Source: Ignavibacteria bacterium UBA6688
GTDB taxonomy: Bacteria > Bacteroidota > Ignavibacteria > UBA10030
Length of the DNA stretch: 17,519 nucleotides
Assembly (NCBI GenBank): GCA_002454845.1
Contig: DKJQ01000219.1
Span: 15,962-33,480 of the forward strand
Reading direction: 5' to 3'
A program made the translations under genes and the position numbers. Position 1 is the first letter of the stretch, and every line of letters begins with the position of its first letter. Of this stretch, positions 1-7,733 are shown one piece after another. The notes beneath the pieces are model-generated. The model was not told the DNA's origin. It worked only from the letters and a program-made list of their open reading frames with translations, and did not search any database.

Positions 1-1256
1 TGAAGCGTGCTGAGCACCAGGTGACCGGTCAACGCTGCCTCTGTCGCGATTGTTCCGGTTTCGGAGTCGCGTATCTCCCCAATCAGGACTACATTGGGAT
101 CCTGGCGGAGGATCGCCCGCAGCGCGGAAGCAAATGTCAAACCTCGTTCCGCGACCACCTGGACCTGGTTCACGAGTGGGAGTTTGTATTCAACAGGATT
201 TTCCACGGTCGTGATGTTTCGGCCAATGCTCTTGATCTCGTTCAGTCCTGCGTACAATGTTGTGGTTTTCCCGCTCCCGGTCGGCCCGGTGACCAACACG
301 ATGCCATTGGGAAGAGAAAGCAGCGAACGAAACTGCCTGAGATTACTCGCTGAGAAACCGAGATTGTCGAGGCCGACGATCATCGCCGTCTTCCCGAGCA
401 ACCGGAGAACCATTTTCTCTCCGTAGAGGAGCGGGAGAGAATTGATGCGCACATCAAAAATCCGGTCGGCGAACGTAAGCGAAATTCTGCCATCCTGCGG
501 AATGGACCGCTCAAACATGTCCATTCCTGCACGAGCCTTGAGCACGGCGATAACACCTTGATGATACGCCGGGGGCAACGAGACGATCCGCTGGAGGACC
601 CCATCGATCCGAAACCGGATCATCAGCTCATCCTCTCCCGGCTCGATGTGAATATCACTCGATCCGGATTTCGCTGCCCTGAGTAGGAGCTCATCGACGA
701 GCTTCGCGATGGACGATTCTGTCTCGAGGTCTGCTTTCGAACCCGACCCCTTCGAGTCACGTTTTCGTATGTCAAATTTCGACAGGTCGAGGGTGGAACC
801 CAATCGTTGGAGTTTATCAAGCGCACCTCCGTATTTCTGCAGCGCAGACTCGAAGTCAGAGATCGTCGTGACAACAGGGAGGATTCTGCAACTGGAGATT
901 TTCTGAAGGTCAGAACGAACCGATCCGGAAGGCGGGTCGATGAAAGCAACGGTCAACTCTAACCCGACCAGAAACACAGGAAGCGCACGATACCGGAGAA
1001 TCTCTTCTTCCGTAAGGATGTTGGGTGGGGCCGTCTCGATTTCGCTGGCGATTTTCATACGGGCCAGGCCGAAGCCTTTGCAGATTGCTTCAACGACGGC
1101 TCCCTCCGACATGCCAAGGAGCTCCACGAGGGTTCGAGCAATTCCCTTTTGGCGCGCTGAATCCTCAAGCATGGACTGTTTCGCCTTTGTTTGGTCAGCC
1201 TGAAGCTTTCCTTCCGCAACAAGCAGATCCAGTAGTTGTTGTAGCTCGCTTTCCAT
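1..1256 (-). CDS. GspE/PilB-family assembly ATPase (type IV pilus or type II secretion), C-terminus cut by window edge
   Basis: This is a hexameric motor ATPase that powers pilin or pseudopilin polymerisation at the cytoplasmic face of the inner membrane. The frame is open from ATG 1256 to the left edge, giving 418 codons without a stop. Residues about 1-150 form a T2SSE/MshEN-like N-terminal region, followed by a charged linker. The ATPase core has SSDIHIEP (199-206), Walker A GPTGSGKTT (324-332), the Asp box TTVENPVEY (349-357), Walker B VVLIGEIRD (389-397) and the His box TGHLVLSTL (410-418). The tetracysteine zinc motif usual in the family would lie beyond the edge. The start follows the zinc-ribbon stop by 9 nt with CGGAAGA as ribosome site. 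It is the third gene of an operon with a receiver and a zinc-ribbon protein. PilB is favoured over GspE because of that signalling context, but the sequence alone does not settle it. Confidence 0.93.
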   Translation of the reverse strand, partial: MESELQQLLDLLVAEGKLQADQTKAKQSMLEDSARQKGIARTLVELLGMSEGAVVEAICKGFGLARMKIASEIETAPPNILTEEEILRYRALPVFLVGLELTVAFIDPPSGSVRSDLQKISSCRILPVVTTISDFESALQKYGGALDKLQRLGSTLDLSKFDIRKRDSKGSGSKADLETESSIAKLVDELLLRAAKSGSSDIHIEPGEDELMIRFRIDGVLQRIVSLPPAYHQGVIAVLKARAGMDMFERSIPQDGRISLTFADRIFDVRINSLPLLYGEKMVLRLLGKTAMIVGLDNLGFSASNLRQFRSLLSLPNGIVLVTGPTGSGKTTTLYAGLNEIKSIGRNITTVENPVEYKLPLVNQVQVVAERGLTFASALRAILRQDPNVVLIGEIRDSETGTIATEAALTGHLVLSTL

Positions 1257-1265
1257 TGTCTTCCG

Positions 1266-1595
1266 TCAACCGAATAGTTTGTCGACGTCCTCCTGATTCA
1301 GGGCTCCCGCAGAGGCCTCTTCTTTCTTCAGAGCCCTCCGGAGTGTCAGGATTTCCTCTATATCCCGGGGGGAATACTGCTTTGTGGTGACAGTTGAACC
1401 ACGCGATGCTGCAGGGTCGGCAGCTGATTCCTCGTCGACAGAGCTGACAAGAGTTAAGCCGCATGCGCCGCAGAAGAGATCATCAAGCTGGCCGACTTTG
1501 CCACAGTGTTGACAGGTTTTGCCCAGCGGCGCGCCGCACGAGGTGCAGAATTTACCGCCTCCCTCATTTTCAACATTGCATCCTCTGCAGACCAT
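1266..1595 (-). CDS. Double zinc-ribbon protein with a FliM/CheZ-like C-terminal peptide
   Basis: This 109-residue cytoplasmic protein has two evenly spaced zinc ribbons. The cysteines are C3/C6/C17/C20 and C28/C31/C42/C45, so each ribbon is CxxC-x10-CxxC. A low-complexity acidic/Ser-Ala linker (about 50-72) follows, then a predicted helix (about 75-92, DIEEILTLRRAL), and the protein ends in LNQEDVDKLFG (99-109). That last peptide resembles the FliM N-terminal consensus LSQxEIDALL and the CheZ C-terminal QDQVDDLL, both known to bind CheY. The start overlaps the receiver stop by one base (TGATG), with AAAGGAG just upstream, so translation is probably coupled. The location between a CheY-like protein and a pilus-type ATPase suggests a linker or adaptor between them (inference). 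No enzymatic motif is visible. Confidence 0.88.
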   Translation of the reverse strand: MVCRGCNVENEGGGKFCTSCGAPLGKTCQHCGKVGQLDDLFCGACGLTLVSSVDEESAADPAASRGSTVTTKQYSPRDIEEILTLRRALKKEEASAGALNQEDVDKLFG

Positions 1596-1990
1596 CAGGC
1601 TCCTTTCGCACGCTCCCCGAGTACACGGATCACCTTTTCCGCGACCTCCTGGAACTTGGCTTCTTCAAACGGTTTCATCAGATAGAAATCAGCTCCGCTT
1701 TCCTTAAACTGCAGGACTTTGTCGCGCTCAGAAAGTGATGATGTGATCACGACAATGGTCTCGGGGCTCCGCTCCTTGATCGCCCGAAGCGTCGTCAAGC
1801 CATCCACTTCAGGCATGATACCGTCAAGGAACACCGCATGGGGTTTGAACGATACGAACTTCTCGAGCCCGACCCTGCCGTTCTCTCCCGTCTCGATGGA
1901 TTCAAAACCTACGCGTTTCAGTAACTTCACGAGAAGTATCCGCATATAGGCGGAATCGTCTACGGCAAGAACCCGATAGGCTAGCGGCAT
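1595..1990 (-). CDS. Stand-alone CheY-like response regulator receiver
   Basis: This is a 131-residue single receiver domain with no output domain. The phosphorylation site is complete: acidic pocket D11/D12, phosphoacceptor D56 in FLDGIMP, T83 in VITSS, the switch aromatic Y103, and K106 in LMKPF. It is therefore expected to be phosphorylated by a histidine kinase and to act by protein contact rather than by binding DNA. It is the first gene of the operon, followed without a gap by the zinc-ribbon gene and then the GspE/PilB ATPase. Upstream of ATG 1990 is AAAGGG at a spacing of about 10 nt. A PAS histidine kinase is transcribed divergently 379 bp away and is a candidate partner (inference). 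Confidence 0.93.
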   Translation of the reverse strand: MPLAYRVLAVDDSAYMRILLVKLLKRVGFESIETGENGRVGLEKFVSFKPHAVFLDGIMPEVDGLTTLRAIKERSPETIVVITSSLSERDKVLQFKESGADFYLMKPFEEAKFQEVAEKVIRVLGERAKGA

Positions 1991-2369
1991 GACAGAAGAC
2001 CCTTTGAGTGAATTCGTACAGCGATATTAAGCAAATTCTCCACAGAATTCCACAAGCAATTGAAAATCAAGACGAAATTCCCATGCTGAGACGGTGACGC
2101 GAAACACGCACTCGTCCCTGCATAAGGTCTACACTGTTATGGGTTGTTTTCCGGGTCTTGGGAAGTACTCCGTAGACGATAACACGCAATGCTTTCCCCG
2201 GGGAGAACCATCCTTCAACGTTTTCCTCATCAATGGAAATTTGGTCTTTGTATGTTTACGCTCTTTGCGGTCGGCTCTTTTCGTTTCGAAGAGTAGCGGG
2301 GCATCTGGAGCGACGGCACAAGCCCAGACGATTCGATAGAAACGCACCATCAAACAGAGGTCTATCCCC
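1991..2369. other. Divergent intergenic region between receiver operon and histidine kinase
   Basis: These 379 bases must hold both divergent promoters. Short open frames cross it on both strands, but their translations look like no protein I know and none has a convincing ribosome site. I see a short inverted repeat near the receiver gene (2034-2049), a CCCCGGGG palindrome near 2196-2203, and a small imperfect hairpin around 2275-2293 (CTCTT...AAGAG). I could not assign a -35/-10 pair with confidence in either direction. Confidence 0.5.
2034..2049. repeat. Inverted repeat AATTCT-4-AGAATT upstream of the receiver gene
   Basis: Two perfect 6-bp arms, AATTCT and AGAATT, flank CCAC, 44-59 bases upstream of the receiver start codon. 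The position suits an operator or promoter-proximal site for the receiver-zinc ribbon-ATPase operon. AT-rich 6-bp arms occur by chance fairly often, so support is weak. Confidence 0.25.
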
Positions 2370-3629
2370 ATGAATCCCCAGAAGTTAACATCAGAATCTA
2401 CGGTGATGGAACGAGTCTCCACCGTAGAGCACCCGGTACTGAGATTGATCGCTCATGTTCCCGGAAAACTCCCGTCAGAATTCAATCCAGCCAATCGGGC
2501 CTCCAGAGAAGAAGTTGTCTCGCAGGCTCGAGATTTTCCGAACATCCCGATCCTGAACAGCTTCATCAGTTCAATCTTTGACATCGTCCTGGTGCTGAAC
2601 AAGGAGATGCAAATTATTCTGGCAAATGAAAACCTCCGCAGGTTCGTGGGCGTCGCCGACCGGAACTCCTTCCTGGGGCTTCGGCCGGGCGAAGTGCTGC
2701 GGTGCCTCCGCGCAGGCGAGAAGATCGAAGGGTGCGGTGCGTCGGAATACTGCCAGGAATGTGGTGCGTTGAAAGCTATCCTTGCAAGCCAGAAGGGAGA
2801 GGTTTCCGTCCAGGAATCCCGCATTATGCGAGAAGAACTCGAGGATCCTCTCGATCTTAAAGTGTATGCCTCGCCATTACGCGAGAACGGCGATCAGTAC
2901 ACCATTCTCGCAATTACCGATGTCAGTCACGAGAAACGGCGAAGAGCCTTGGAACGGATTTTCTTCCATGATGTACTCAATACCGCAGGAGGGTTGCATG
3001 GATTTGTTGAATTGCTGCAGCACTCTGACGCCTTAGAGGCAATGGAACTCAAAACTCCTCTTCTGAATCTCTCGCGGGAACTGGTGGAGGAGATACGAGC
3101 TCAACGGGACCTTACGGCAGCGGAAAACAATGAACTTTCGGTCACGTTTACTTACACAAAGTCCCTGGCTTTCATGCACGAAATTTGTGGTCTCTACAAG
3201 AATCATGAGGTTGCAGAGTTTCGAAGTATCCGAATCGATCCGGCGTCGGCCGATTCTGACTTTCTCACCGACCACTTTCTGCTGCGGAGAGTTGTCGGAA
3301 ATATGGTGAAGAACGGCCTTGAGGCTTCTCTTGAAAACGAAACAGTTACTCTCGCATCCCGCCTCACCGAGACCGGTGTTGAATTTTCAGTTCATAATCC
3401 CCGCTTCATGCCGCGCTCGGTTCAATTGCAGATATTTCAGCGTTCATTCTCCACGAAAGGATCGAATCGGGGCTTGGGGACGTACAGTATGAAACTCCTG
3501 GGAGAACAGTACTTGGGGGGGAAGGTCTTCTTTACGACGACGCCGGAAAATGGGACGACTTTCAAAATCTGGCTTCCTCTGGCAATAGAGGACAAGAACA
3601 CCCCTTCGGGAGAAATCTCCACGGCGTAG
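2370..3629 (+). CDS. PAS-domain sensor histidine kinase with a four-cysteine cluster
   Basis: This 419-residue kinase has no membrane segment, so the sensor is probably cytoplasmic. A PAS-like domain spans about 62-185 and contains C112, C122, C128 and C131 (C-x9-C-x5-C-x2-C, within GCGASEYCQECG). I recognise this cysteine layout from other bacterial PAS kinases; it could bind a metal or Fe-S cluster, which is inference. The H-box is FFHDVLNTAGGL with phosphoacceptor H200. The HATPase domain has an N-box around NMVKNGLEAS (311-320) and a glycine box GSNRGLGTYSMK (364-375). Upstream of ATG 2370 is AGAGG at about 9 nt; ATG 2406 is a weaker alternative start. It is monocistronic, with a terminator about 32 nt after its stop. 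No receiver is fused to it; the nearest is the divergent CheY-like protein. Confidence 0.92.
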   Translation: MNPQKLTSESTVMERVSTVEHPVLRLIAHVPGKLPSEFNPANRASREEVVSQARDFPNIPILNSFISSIFDIVLVLNKEMQIILANENLRRFVGVADRNSFLGLRPGEVLRCLRAGEKIEGCGASEYCQECGALKAILASQKGEVSVQESRIMREELEDPLDLKVYASPLRENGDQYTILAITDVSHEKRRRALERIFFHDVLNTAGGLHGFVELLQHSDALEAMELKTPLLNLSRELVEEIRAQRDLTAAENNELSVTFTYTKSLAFMHEICGLYKNHEVAEFRSIRIDPASADSDFLTDHFLLRRVVGNMVKNGLEASLENETVTLASRLTETGVEFSVHNPRFMPRSVQLQIFQRSFSTKGSNRGLGTYSMKLLGEQYLGGKVFFTTTPENGTTFKIWLPLAIEDKNTPSGEISTA

Positions 3630-3661
3630 AATCAAGTCGAAGCGAATCTGTGTCTTCAGAG

Positions 3662-3696
3662 GGCGACGCATCAGGGATGTGTCGCCTTTTTATTTT
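3662..3696 (+). terminator. Intrinsic terminator of the histidine kinase gene
   Basis: The 10-bp stem GGCGACGCAT / ATGTGTCGCC has one G-T wobble and the loop CAGGG, and is followed by TTTTTATTTT. It lies 32 nt after the kinase stop. On the minus strand the hairpin has no following T-run, so it should not terminate the S15 gene that converges on it. Confidence 0.88.
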
Positions 3697-3751
3697 CTGA
3701 CGGATTCAGCGTAGTGGCAATCGTGCATTGTGCGGGTTCATGATACCTTGC

Positions 3752-5650
3752 CTACCGCACCTGCCGCATCGCCGGCTCAATCAACACGGTCACCGATGAC
3801 GGCAAGACCCGCGACCGATAAACCCGTTGCGTCGCTTTTTGAAAGTCCTCCGCCTTTGCCGTCGGGATCTCCATAAATTTCTGGGGATTCCGGTCAACCA
3901 GGGGGAACCATGAACTCTGCACCTGCACCATGATCCTGTGTCCTTTCCGGAATGCGTGATACACATCCGGCATTTCAAAATTGACCGCAGCGGACTGACC
4001 TGGAACAAACGCCTCCGGTTTTTCGAAGCTCTTCCGATATTTCCCGCGGAACGGTTCGCCCCGCACAAGCTGCTGATACCCCCCCATCCTCACGGCGTTC
4101 ACAGGGACTGGTTGTCCTGAAGGAACGGGCGGCGCCGGATACGAGCCCGGATACACATCGATCAGCTTCACTACGAAATCTGCGTCCGTGCCGGTTGTGG
4201 AGACCATGAGCTTGACGTTGATCGGTCCGGCAACCACAAGGTCTTCCGTCAACGGTTCCGTTTGGTACACCAGTACATCCGGACGATGGGAGGCGAATCG
4301 CTGGTCTTCCGTCATGTAGTCGGACGTAAAACCACGAGTGATATACCCCAGGTGCGGCACGGGACGGTTCGGGTCGCTGATGTACTCATCAAATGCATTC
4401 ACCTCTCCTTCGGCCGATTCTTGCGTCTCCAGTTTTTCCCCTGATCTAAAGTAGAATGTGAGTGGCTTCACACCCTTTGGTGGCCACTCGGTATGCCGAC
4501 GAAACTCGTTGATGCCTGTCAGGAACATGAAGGCCTCCGGAAGGTCGGCTTTCCTCTCCTTGAGGTGGTGCATAAAAAAGGGGAATTCGATCTCTTCGCG
4601 AAAAAAGGCCGCGGTCTTCACTCCGAAGCTCACATTCCCAAGCTTCTCCCCCTCCCCCCGTGACCAACCGCCGTGCGACCAGGGTCCTTTGACAAGCATG
4701 TTCACGGTCCCGGGATTATTTTTTTCCACCGAACGGTACATGTGGAACGCCCCGACCGGGTCTTCTGCATCGAACCAGCCTCCGACATTGAGGACAGCGC
4801 ACTTTACATTCCTGGCAAATTTCCAGAGCGAGCGTTTTTGCCAGAACTCGTCGTACGTCGTGTGGTCAATGATCTCCTGCCAGTACGTCGCTTCGCCGTT
4901 GAAGAGCTTTTCATTTGCCTCGGCAAGCGGGCCGACGTTCAAGTAGAATTCATACCCATCCGGCGTGCCATAGTTAAACGGCGTGCGGGGACCCGGGGGT
5001 GCGGGATCCCCTTTACGCGGACGGAACCCGGAATAGAAGCCGAAGTTGGCGGAAAGCATGAACGCGCCATTGTGGTATACATCGTCCCCCATATAGTAGT
5101 CAGCGGTCGGCGCCTGTGGCGAAGCACACTTCAGGGCAGGATGTGAGTCGATGATGCTCGCGGCAACGTGAAACCCGGGCTGAGAGATCCCCACCATGCC
5201 GACCCTGCCGTTGTGGTTCGCAATGTTCTTCAGAAGCCACTCGATGGTATCGTAGGTATCACTGCTCTCATCTATGTCCTTTGGTCCCTGTTTGTTCGGT
5301 ATATGGGGCCGAACCTGCTGAAATTCCCCTTCCGACATATATCTCCCCCGTGCATCCTGATAGACAAAGATGAATCCCTCTTTCTCAAAATACCGGGATG
5401 GGCCGAGATTCGATCGATAGTGATCGACACCGTAGGGAGAAACACTATACGGTGTACGGGTAAGAATGAACGGATATTTCTGCGACACATCCTTCGGTAC
5501 ATACACAATGGTAAAGAGTCTCACCCCATCCCGCATCGGGATCATGTACTCATGCTTTGTATAGCGTTCACGAACATGGTCCACTCCCTGGGCCGCCGTG
5601 AGAGAGGCAGCAAGAAGAAGGACCAGGACGGTGAAAGATCTTTGTTTCAT
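3752..5650 (-). CDS. Secreted CocE/NonD-family (peptidase S15-like) alpha/beta hydrolase
   Basis: This 632-residue serine hydrolase belongs to the X-Pro dipeptidyl-peptidase S15 / CocE esterase / alpha-amino-acid ester hydrolase group. It has an N-terminal signal peptide (MKQRS then a hydrophobic core, probable cleavage near A20) and no lipobox, so it is exported. The catalytic serine is S156 in GISQPG; D294 in GGWFDAED and H326 in GPWSHGGW complete the triad. The C-terminal third is the jelly-roll domain typical of the family (ETEPL-type segment, then VEIPTAK-like end). The frame is open further upstream to 5728, but ATG 5650 is chosen because GGAGGG sits 7 nt before it and the signal peptide begins there. 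The epimerase gene lies 115 bp upstream on the same strand. The substrate cannot be read from sequence: a peptide, amino-acid ester or glutaryl amide is possible. Confidence 0.92.
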   Translation of the reverse strand: MKQRSFTVLVLLLAASLTAAQGVDHVRERYTKHEYMIPMRDGVRLFTIVYVPKDVSQKYPFILTRTPYSVSPYGVDHYRSNLGPSRYFEKEGFIFVYQDARGRYMSEGEFQQVRPHIPNKQGPKDIDESSDTYDTIEWLLKNIANHNGRVGMVGISQPGFHVAASIIDSHPALKCASPQAPTADYYMGDDVYHNGAFMLSANFGFYSGFRPRKGDPAPPGPRTPFNYGTPDGYEFYLNVGPLAEANEKLFNGEATYWQEIIDHTTYDEFWQKRSLWKFARNVKCAVLNVGGWFDAEDPVGAFHMYRSVEKNNPGTVNMLVKGPWSHGGWSRGEGEKLGNVSFGVKTAAFFREEIEFPFFMHHLKERKADLPEAFMFLTGINEFRRHTEWPPKGVKPLTFYFRSGEKLETQESAEGEVNAFDEYISDPNRPVPHLGYITRGFTSDYMTEDQRFASHRPDVLVYQTEPLTEDLVVAGPINVKLMVSTTGTDADFVVKLIDVYPGSYPAPPVPSGQPVPVNAVRMGGYQQLVRGEPFRGKYRKSFEKPEAFVPGQSAAVNFEMPDVYHAFRKGHRIMVQVQSSWFPLVDRNPQKFMEIPTAKAEDFQKATQRVYRSRVLPSSVTVLIEPAMRQVR

Positions 5651-5657
5651 GCAGAAT

Positions 5658-5663
5658 CCCTCC
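5658..5663 (-). promoter_or_regulatory. Ribosome binding site setting the S15 hydrolase start
   Basis: GGAGGG lies 7 nt before ATG 5650. It decides for this start over the upstream in-frame ATG at 5728, which would add 26 residues ahead of the signal peptide. Confidence 0.8.
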
Positions 5664-5739
5664 GGTGATGGAAACCCGTTGTGATGAACGGTGGAGACCA
5701 AAGTAGGAAACGGGAAAGAGAGAGACAAGAAGAGAGGCG

Positions 5740-5767
5740 AAAAAAAGACCCTTTCTTTTTTGTCTTT
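5740..5767 (-). terminator. Weak terminator-like hairpin after the epimerase gene
   Basis: On the minus strand AAAGAC and GTCTTT form a 6-bp AT-rich stem with a 12-nt loop, and the T-run continues to 7 T. The stem overlaps the epimerase stop codon. It may only attenuate transcription into the S15 gene. Confidence 0.3.
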
Positions 5768-6974
5768 ATTTCATGGGTTGGACCATTCCCTCAGAGCCCA
5801 GCATCTCTTCGCAGAGCCTCCAGCAGTACCATTGCATGCGGGGGAGATGGAAGGGTCCTTTCCACATATTTCCTTTAAGCTGGGTGGAGACCGTCCCATC
5901 CCGGTGGAGGTATCCAAACCACTCGCCATGCTCGGGGTCGGGAAAGTGAGCGTACGCCCAGTCATGGACCATTCCGTGCCACCGGGCGTACTTCTCGTCG
6001 CCCGTGAGCTGGTACGCGAGAAGCGTGGCAACGATAGCCTCATTGTGCGGCCACCAGAATTTCATATCATGCCAGTACTCGGTGCTGGGTAGGTTTCGCG
6101 CGTCCCGGTAATACAATATGCCGCCGTATTCCTTATCCCATCCCCATTCCCACGACCAATCGAGGATTCGCAATCCGATCTCGCGCAATTGCCGATCGTT
6201 CCCGCGGAGCTTGGCTTCATGCAGAATGAACCATGCGCACTCAATTGCATGACCCGGGCAGATAACGCGGCCTTCAAGCGTGTCCTGGAACTCCCCATTC
6301 AAACCCGCTACTTCAAGCGCTGCTTTGAACTCGGGCTTCATGAAGTCCTTTTCAATTTCGATGATGCACCGGTCAATCCATTCCGTTGCGCGCGGGTGAC
6401 CGACGGTCTCGCGCAGAACCTGACAGGTGATCGTCATGATCATCGGAATGACAAGTGCTTTTGATCGGCGGGTTTCTGGAATCACTTTTGGTTCCAGCAA
6501 GCCGGGCGTATTAATATAGCGATCAAGAATGTCAAAGAGGGCGTAAGCTTCCTGCCGCGCCTTGTCGTCCCCGGACGCTTGTGCATAGGCCGCAAAAGCA
6601 ATGAGCCCGAAGGTTTCAGCAAAAATATAGCGGCGCTTACGCAAGGGGCGGCCTTCGCGGGTGGTCGAATAAAACATCCGGCCGTCACGGTCGAATCCGT
6701 GCCGACGGATAAACTCGATGCCGTGGCGGGCAGTCTCAAGCCATTCAGGACGTTTCTCGACAGTGAGATACAGCGTCGAGAGCATCCATGCAAATCGCCC
6801 CTGAATCCACATGGGCTTGTCGGTGGAAATAACGGATCCATCACGATCGAGGCAGGTGAAATAGCCTCCTTGCTCGCGATCAATCGAGTGCTTGAGCCAA
6901 AATGGAATAACGTTGTTGAGAAGTCCGTTACGGTAGATGGATGAAAGTTCGGTGAGGCGCGGGGGTGTGAGCAT
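5766..6974 (-). CDS. N-acylglucosamine 2-epimerase (AGE) family protein
   Basis: This 402-residue cytoplasmic enzyme has the (alpha/alpha)6-barrel fold of the AGE/renin-binding-protein family and matches the usual family length. Family members interconvert N-acetylglucosamine and N-acetylmannosamine, or epimerise/isomerise related free sugars. Candidate catalytic and binding residues are R60 in WIQGRFAW, H242 and E245 in CPGHAIECAW, H310 in WWPHNEA, and H376 in GPFHLPRMQW. The two conserved histidines correspond to those implicated in catalysis in AGE. There is no signal peptide. The start at 6974 has only a weak GAG ribosome site. It lies 54 bp after the ABC operon without a visible terminator and 115 bp before the S15 gene. 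The sugar specificity cannot be decided from sequence; a cellobiose 2-epimerase or mannose isomerase-type role is possible. Confidence 0.9.
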   Translation of the reverse strand: MLTPPRLTELSSIYRNGLLNNVIPFWLKHSIDREQGGYFTCLDRDGSVISTDKPMWIQGRFAWMLSTLYLTVEKRPEWLETARHGIEFIRRHGFDRDGRMFYSTTREGRPLRKRRYIFAETFGLIAFAAYAQASGDDKARQEAYALFDILDRYINTPGLLEPKVIPETRRSKALVIPMIMTITCQVLRETVGHPRATEWIDRCIIEIEKDFMKPEFKAALEVAGLNGEFQDTLEGRVICPGHAIECAWFILHEAKLRGNDRQLREIGLRILDWSWEWGWDKEYGGILYYRDARNLPSTEYWHDMKFWWPHNEAIVATLLAYQLTGDEKYARWHGMVHDWAYAHFPDPEHGEWFGYLHRDGTVSTQLKGNMWKGPFHLPRMQWYCWRLCEEMLGSEGMVQPMK

Positions 6975-7028
6975 GGAGTGATCTCGATATGATTTTATGG
7001 AGTGGTGAATCAGGCGATCACCGTGTTG

Positions 7029-7427
7029 TTATCCGGCGGCTGGTGTTTTTTCCCTCATCGGGTTTCCAAACACGACAACCGCAAATGAAACGGCAAATGC
7101 CACATACAGGACAGTCAGACCCCATAACGGCCAGCCAGGGTGGGCGATCGTGCCTTTCATTAAAGCGAGTCCAGCAACGAAGTAATGTACCATATTCCCA
7201 ACGCTCACCGGACGGCTATAGATTCCCCCCAACAGATTTCCTCGCGCCATCCAATTCAGCATACCGAATCCTAACAGAAGCGCTCCACAAACCTGGATGA
7301 AGAGGACCAGAATAGGAATTGCGTTCAAACCACTACTGGTCAAAATCTCTTGCGGCAGAAACAGGGCTGCAAATCCCATGAAGCCCATGAGTGCTGCGCT
7401 TGCCGTCATGAGGATGCGAGTGTTCAT
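7029..7427 (-). CDS. Small four-helix membrane protein, last gene of the ABC exporter operon
   Basis: This 132-residue integral membrane protein has four predicted helices at about 6-22, 33-58, 76-92 and 100-122. A conserved-looking cytoplasmic/loop segment, NWMARGNLLGGIYSRP, lies between helices 2 and 3. I do not know a function. It has the look of uncharacterised small membrane proteins common in Bacteroidota-type genomes. The start at 7427 is chosen over the in-frame ATG at 7499 because ATG 7427 overlaps the stop of the preceding small gene by 4 nt (ATGA) and the first helix begins straight after it. The ribosome site is weak (TGGAAC), consistent with coupled translation. Confidence 0.75.
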   Translation of the reverse strand: MNTRILMTASAALMGFMGFAALFLPQEILTSSGLNAIPILVLFIQVCGALLLGFGMLNWMARGNLLGGIYSRPVSVGNMVHYFVAGLALMKGTIAHPGWPLWGLTVLYVAFAVSFAVVVFGNPMREKTPAAG

Positions 7428-7675
7428 GAATTTTGTTCCATTGGTTGTTCCATTGCTGAGGCTTTCGAATGTTGTGGTACGGTCCTCCTCCTGACCCACC
7501 AGAAGGCCAACCCTCCGGGGGCACCAAGAAGGAACCCTGCTGGCCCCGTTATAAACAACCCCAGCAACGGACCTTGATTTGCTCCTGGCAACAATATCAT
7601 CGGTCGGAAGAACCCACTACAGAAACCGATCCCGCCCAGTAAACAGGCTCCCAGGGAAACAATGAAGGGGATCCA
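7424..7675 (-). CDS. Small membrane protein with no clear in-frame start (possible frameshift)
   Basis: This frame reads as a two-helix membrane protein of about 83 residues from WIPFIVSLGACLLGG (7675) to the stop at 7424. A glycine-rich GPLLGLFITGPAGFLLG helix is followed by a basic, polar tail. The stop overlaps the next gene's ATG by 4 nt, which supports real coding. The start is the problem: no ATG, GTG or TTG exists in this frame between the permease stop (7734) and 7675. An ATG at 7676 with GAGG 7 nt upstream is one base out of frame and closes after 19 codons. The only conventional in-frame start is ATG 7810, inside the permease gene, which would add a basic, Cys-rich, unlikely 45-residue extension. 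It could be a frameshifted gene, a sequencing error or an unusual start. Confidence 0.6.
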   Translation of the reverse strand, partial: WIPFIVSLGACLLGGIGFCSGFFRPMILLPGANQGPLLGLFITGPAGFLLGAPGGLAFWWVRRRTVPQHSKASAMEQPMEQNS

Positions 7676-7733
7676 TCGATGAGCCTCGTGTGGAACAAGG
7701 GAAAATGGGACCCGGTAGGCAAAGAAATAGGCG

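Noticed and set aside
2250..2320. Resemblance to parts of a cyclic-di-GMP (GEMM) riboswitch, with GTAGCGGGG-like and ACGC...GCGG elements
   Set aside because: Only fragments match; the conserved core order and the paired helices could not be laid out, so I treat it as chance.
2129..2422. 97-codon minus-strand frame and an 81-codon plus-strand frame in the divergent intergenic region
   Set aside because: There is no ribosome site and no recognisable protein features, and the minus-strand frame overlaps the start of the histidine kinase gene.
3662..3696. Bidirectional terminator serving both the kinase and the converging S15 gene
   Set aside because: On the minus strand the hairpin is followed by CTCTGAAG without a T-run, so only the plus-strand gene is served.
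5648..5728. Longer S15 hydrolase starting at 5728
   Set aside because: The extra 26 residues precede a normal signal peptide, and GGAGGG is correctly spaced only for ATG 5650.
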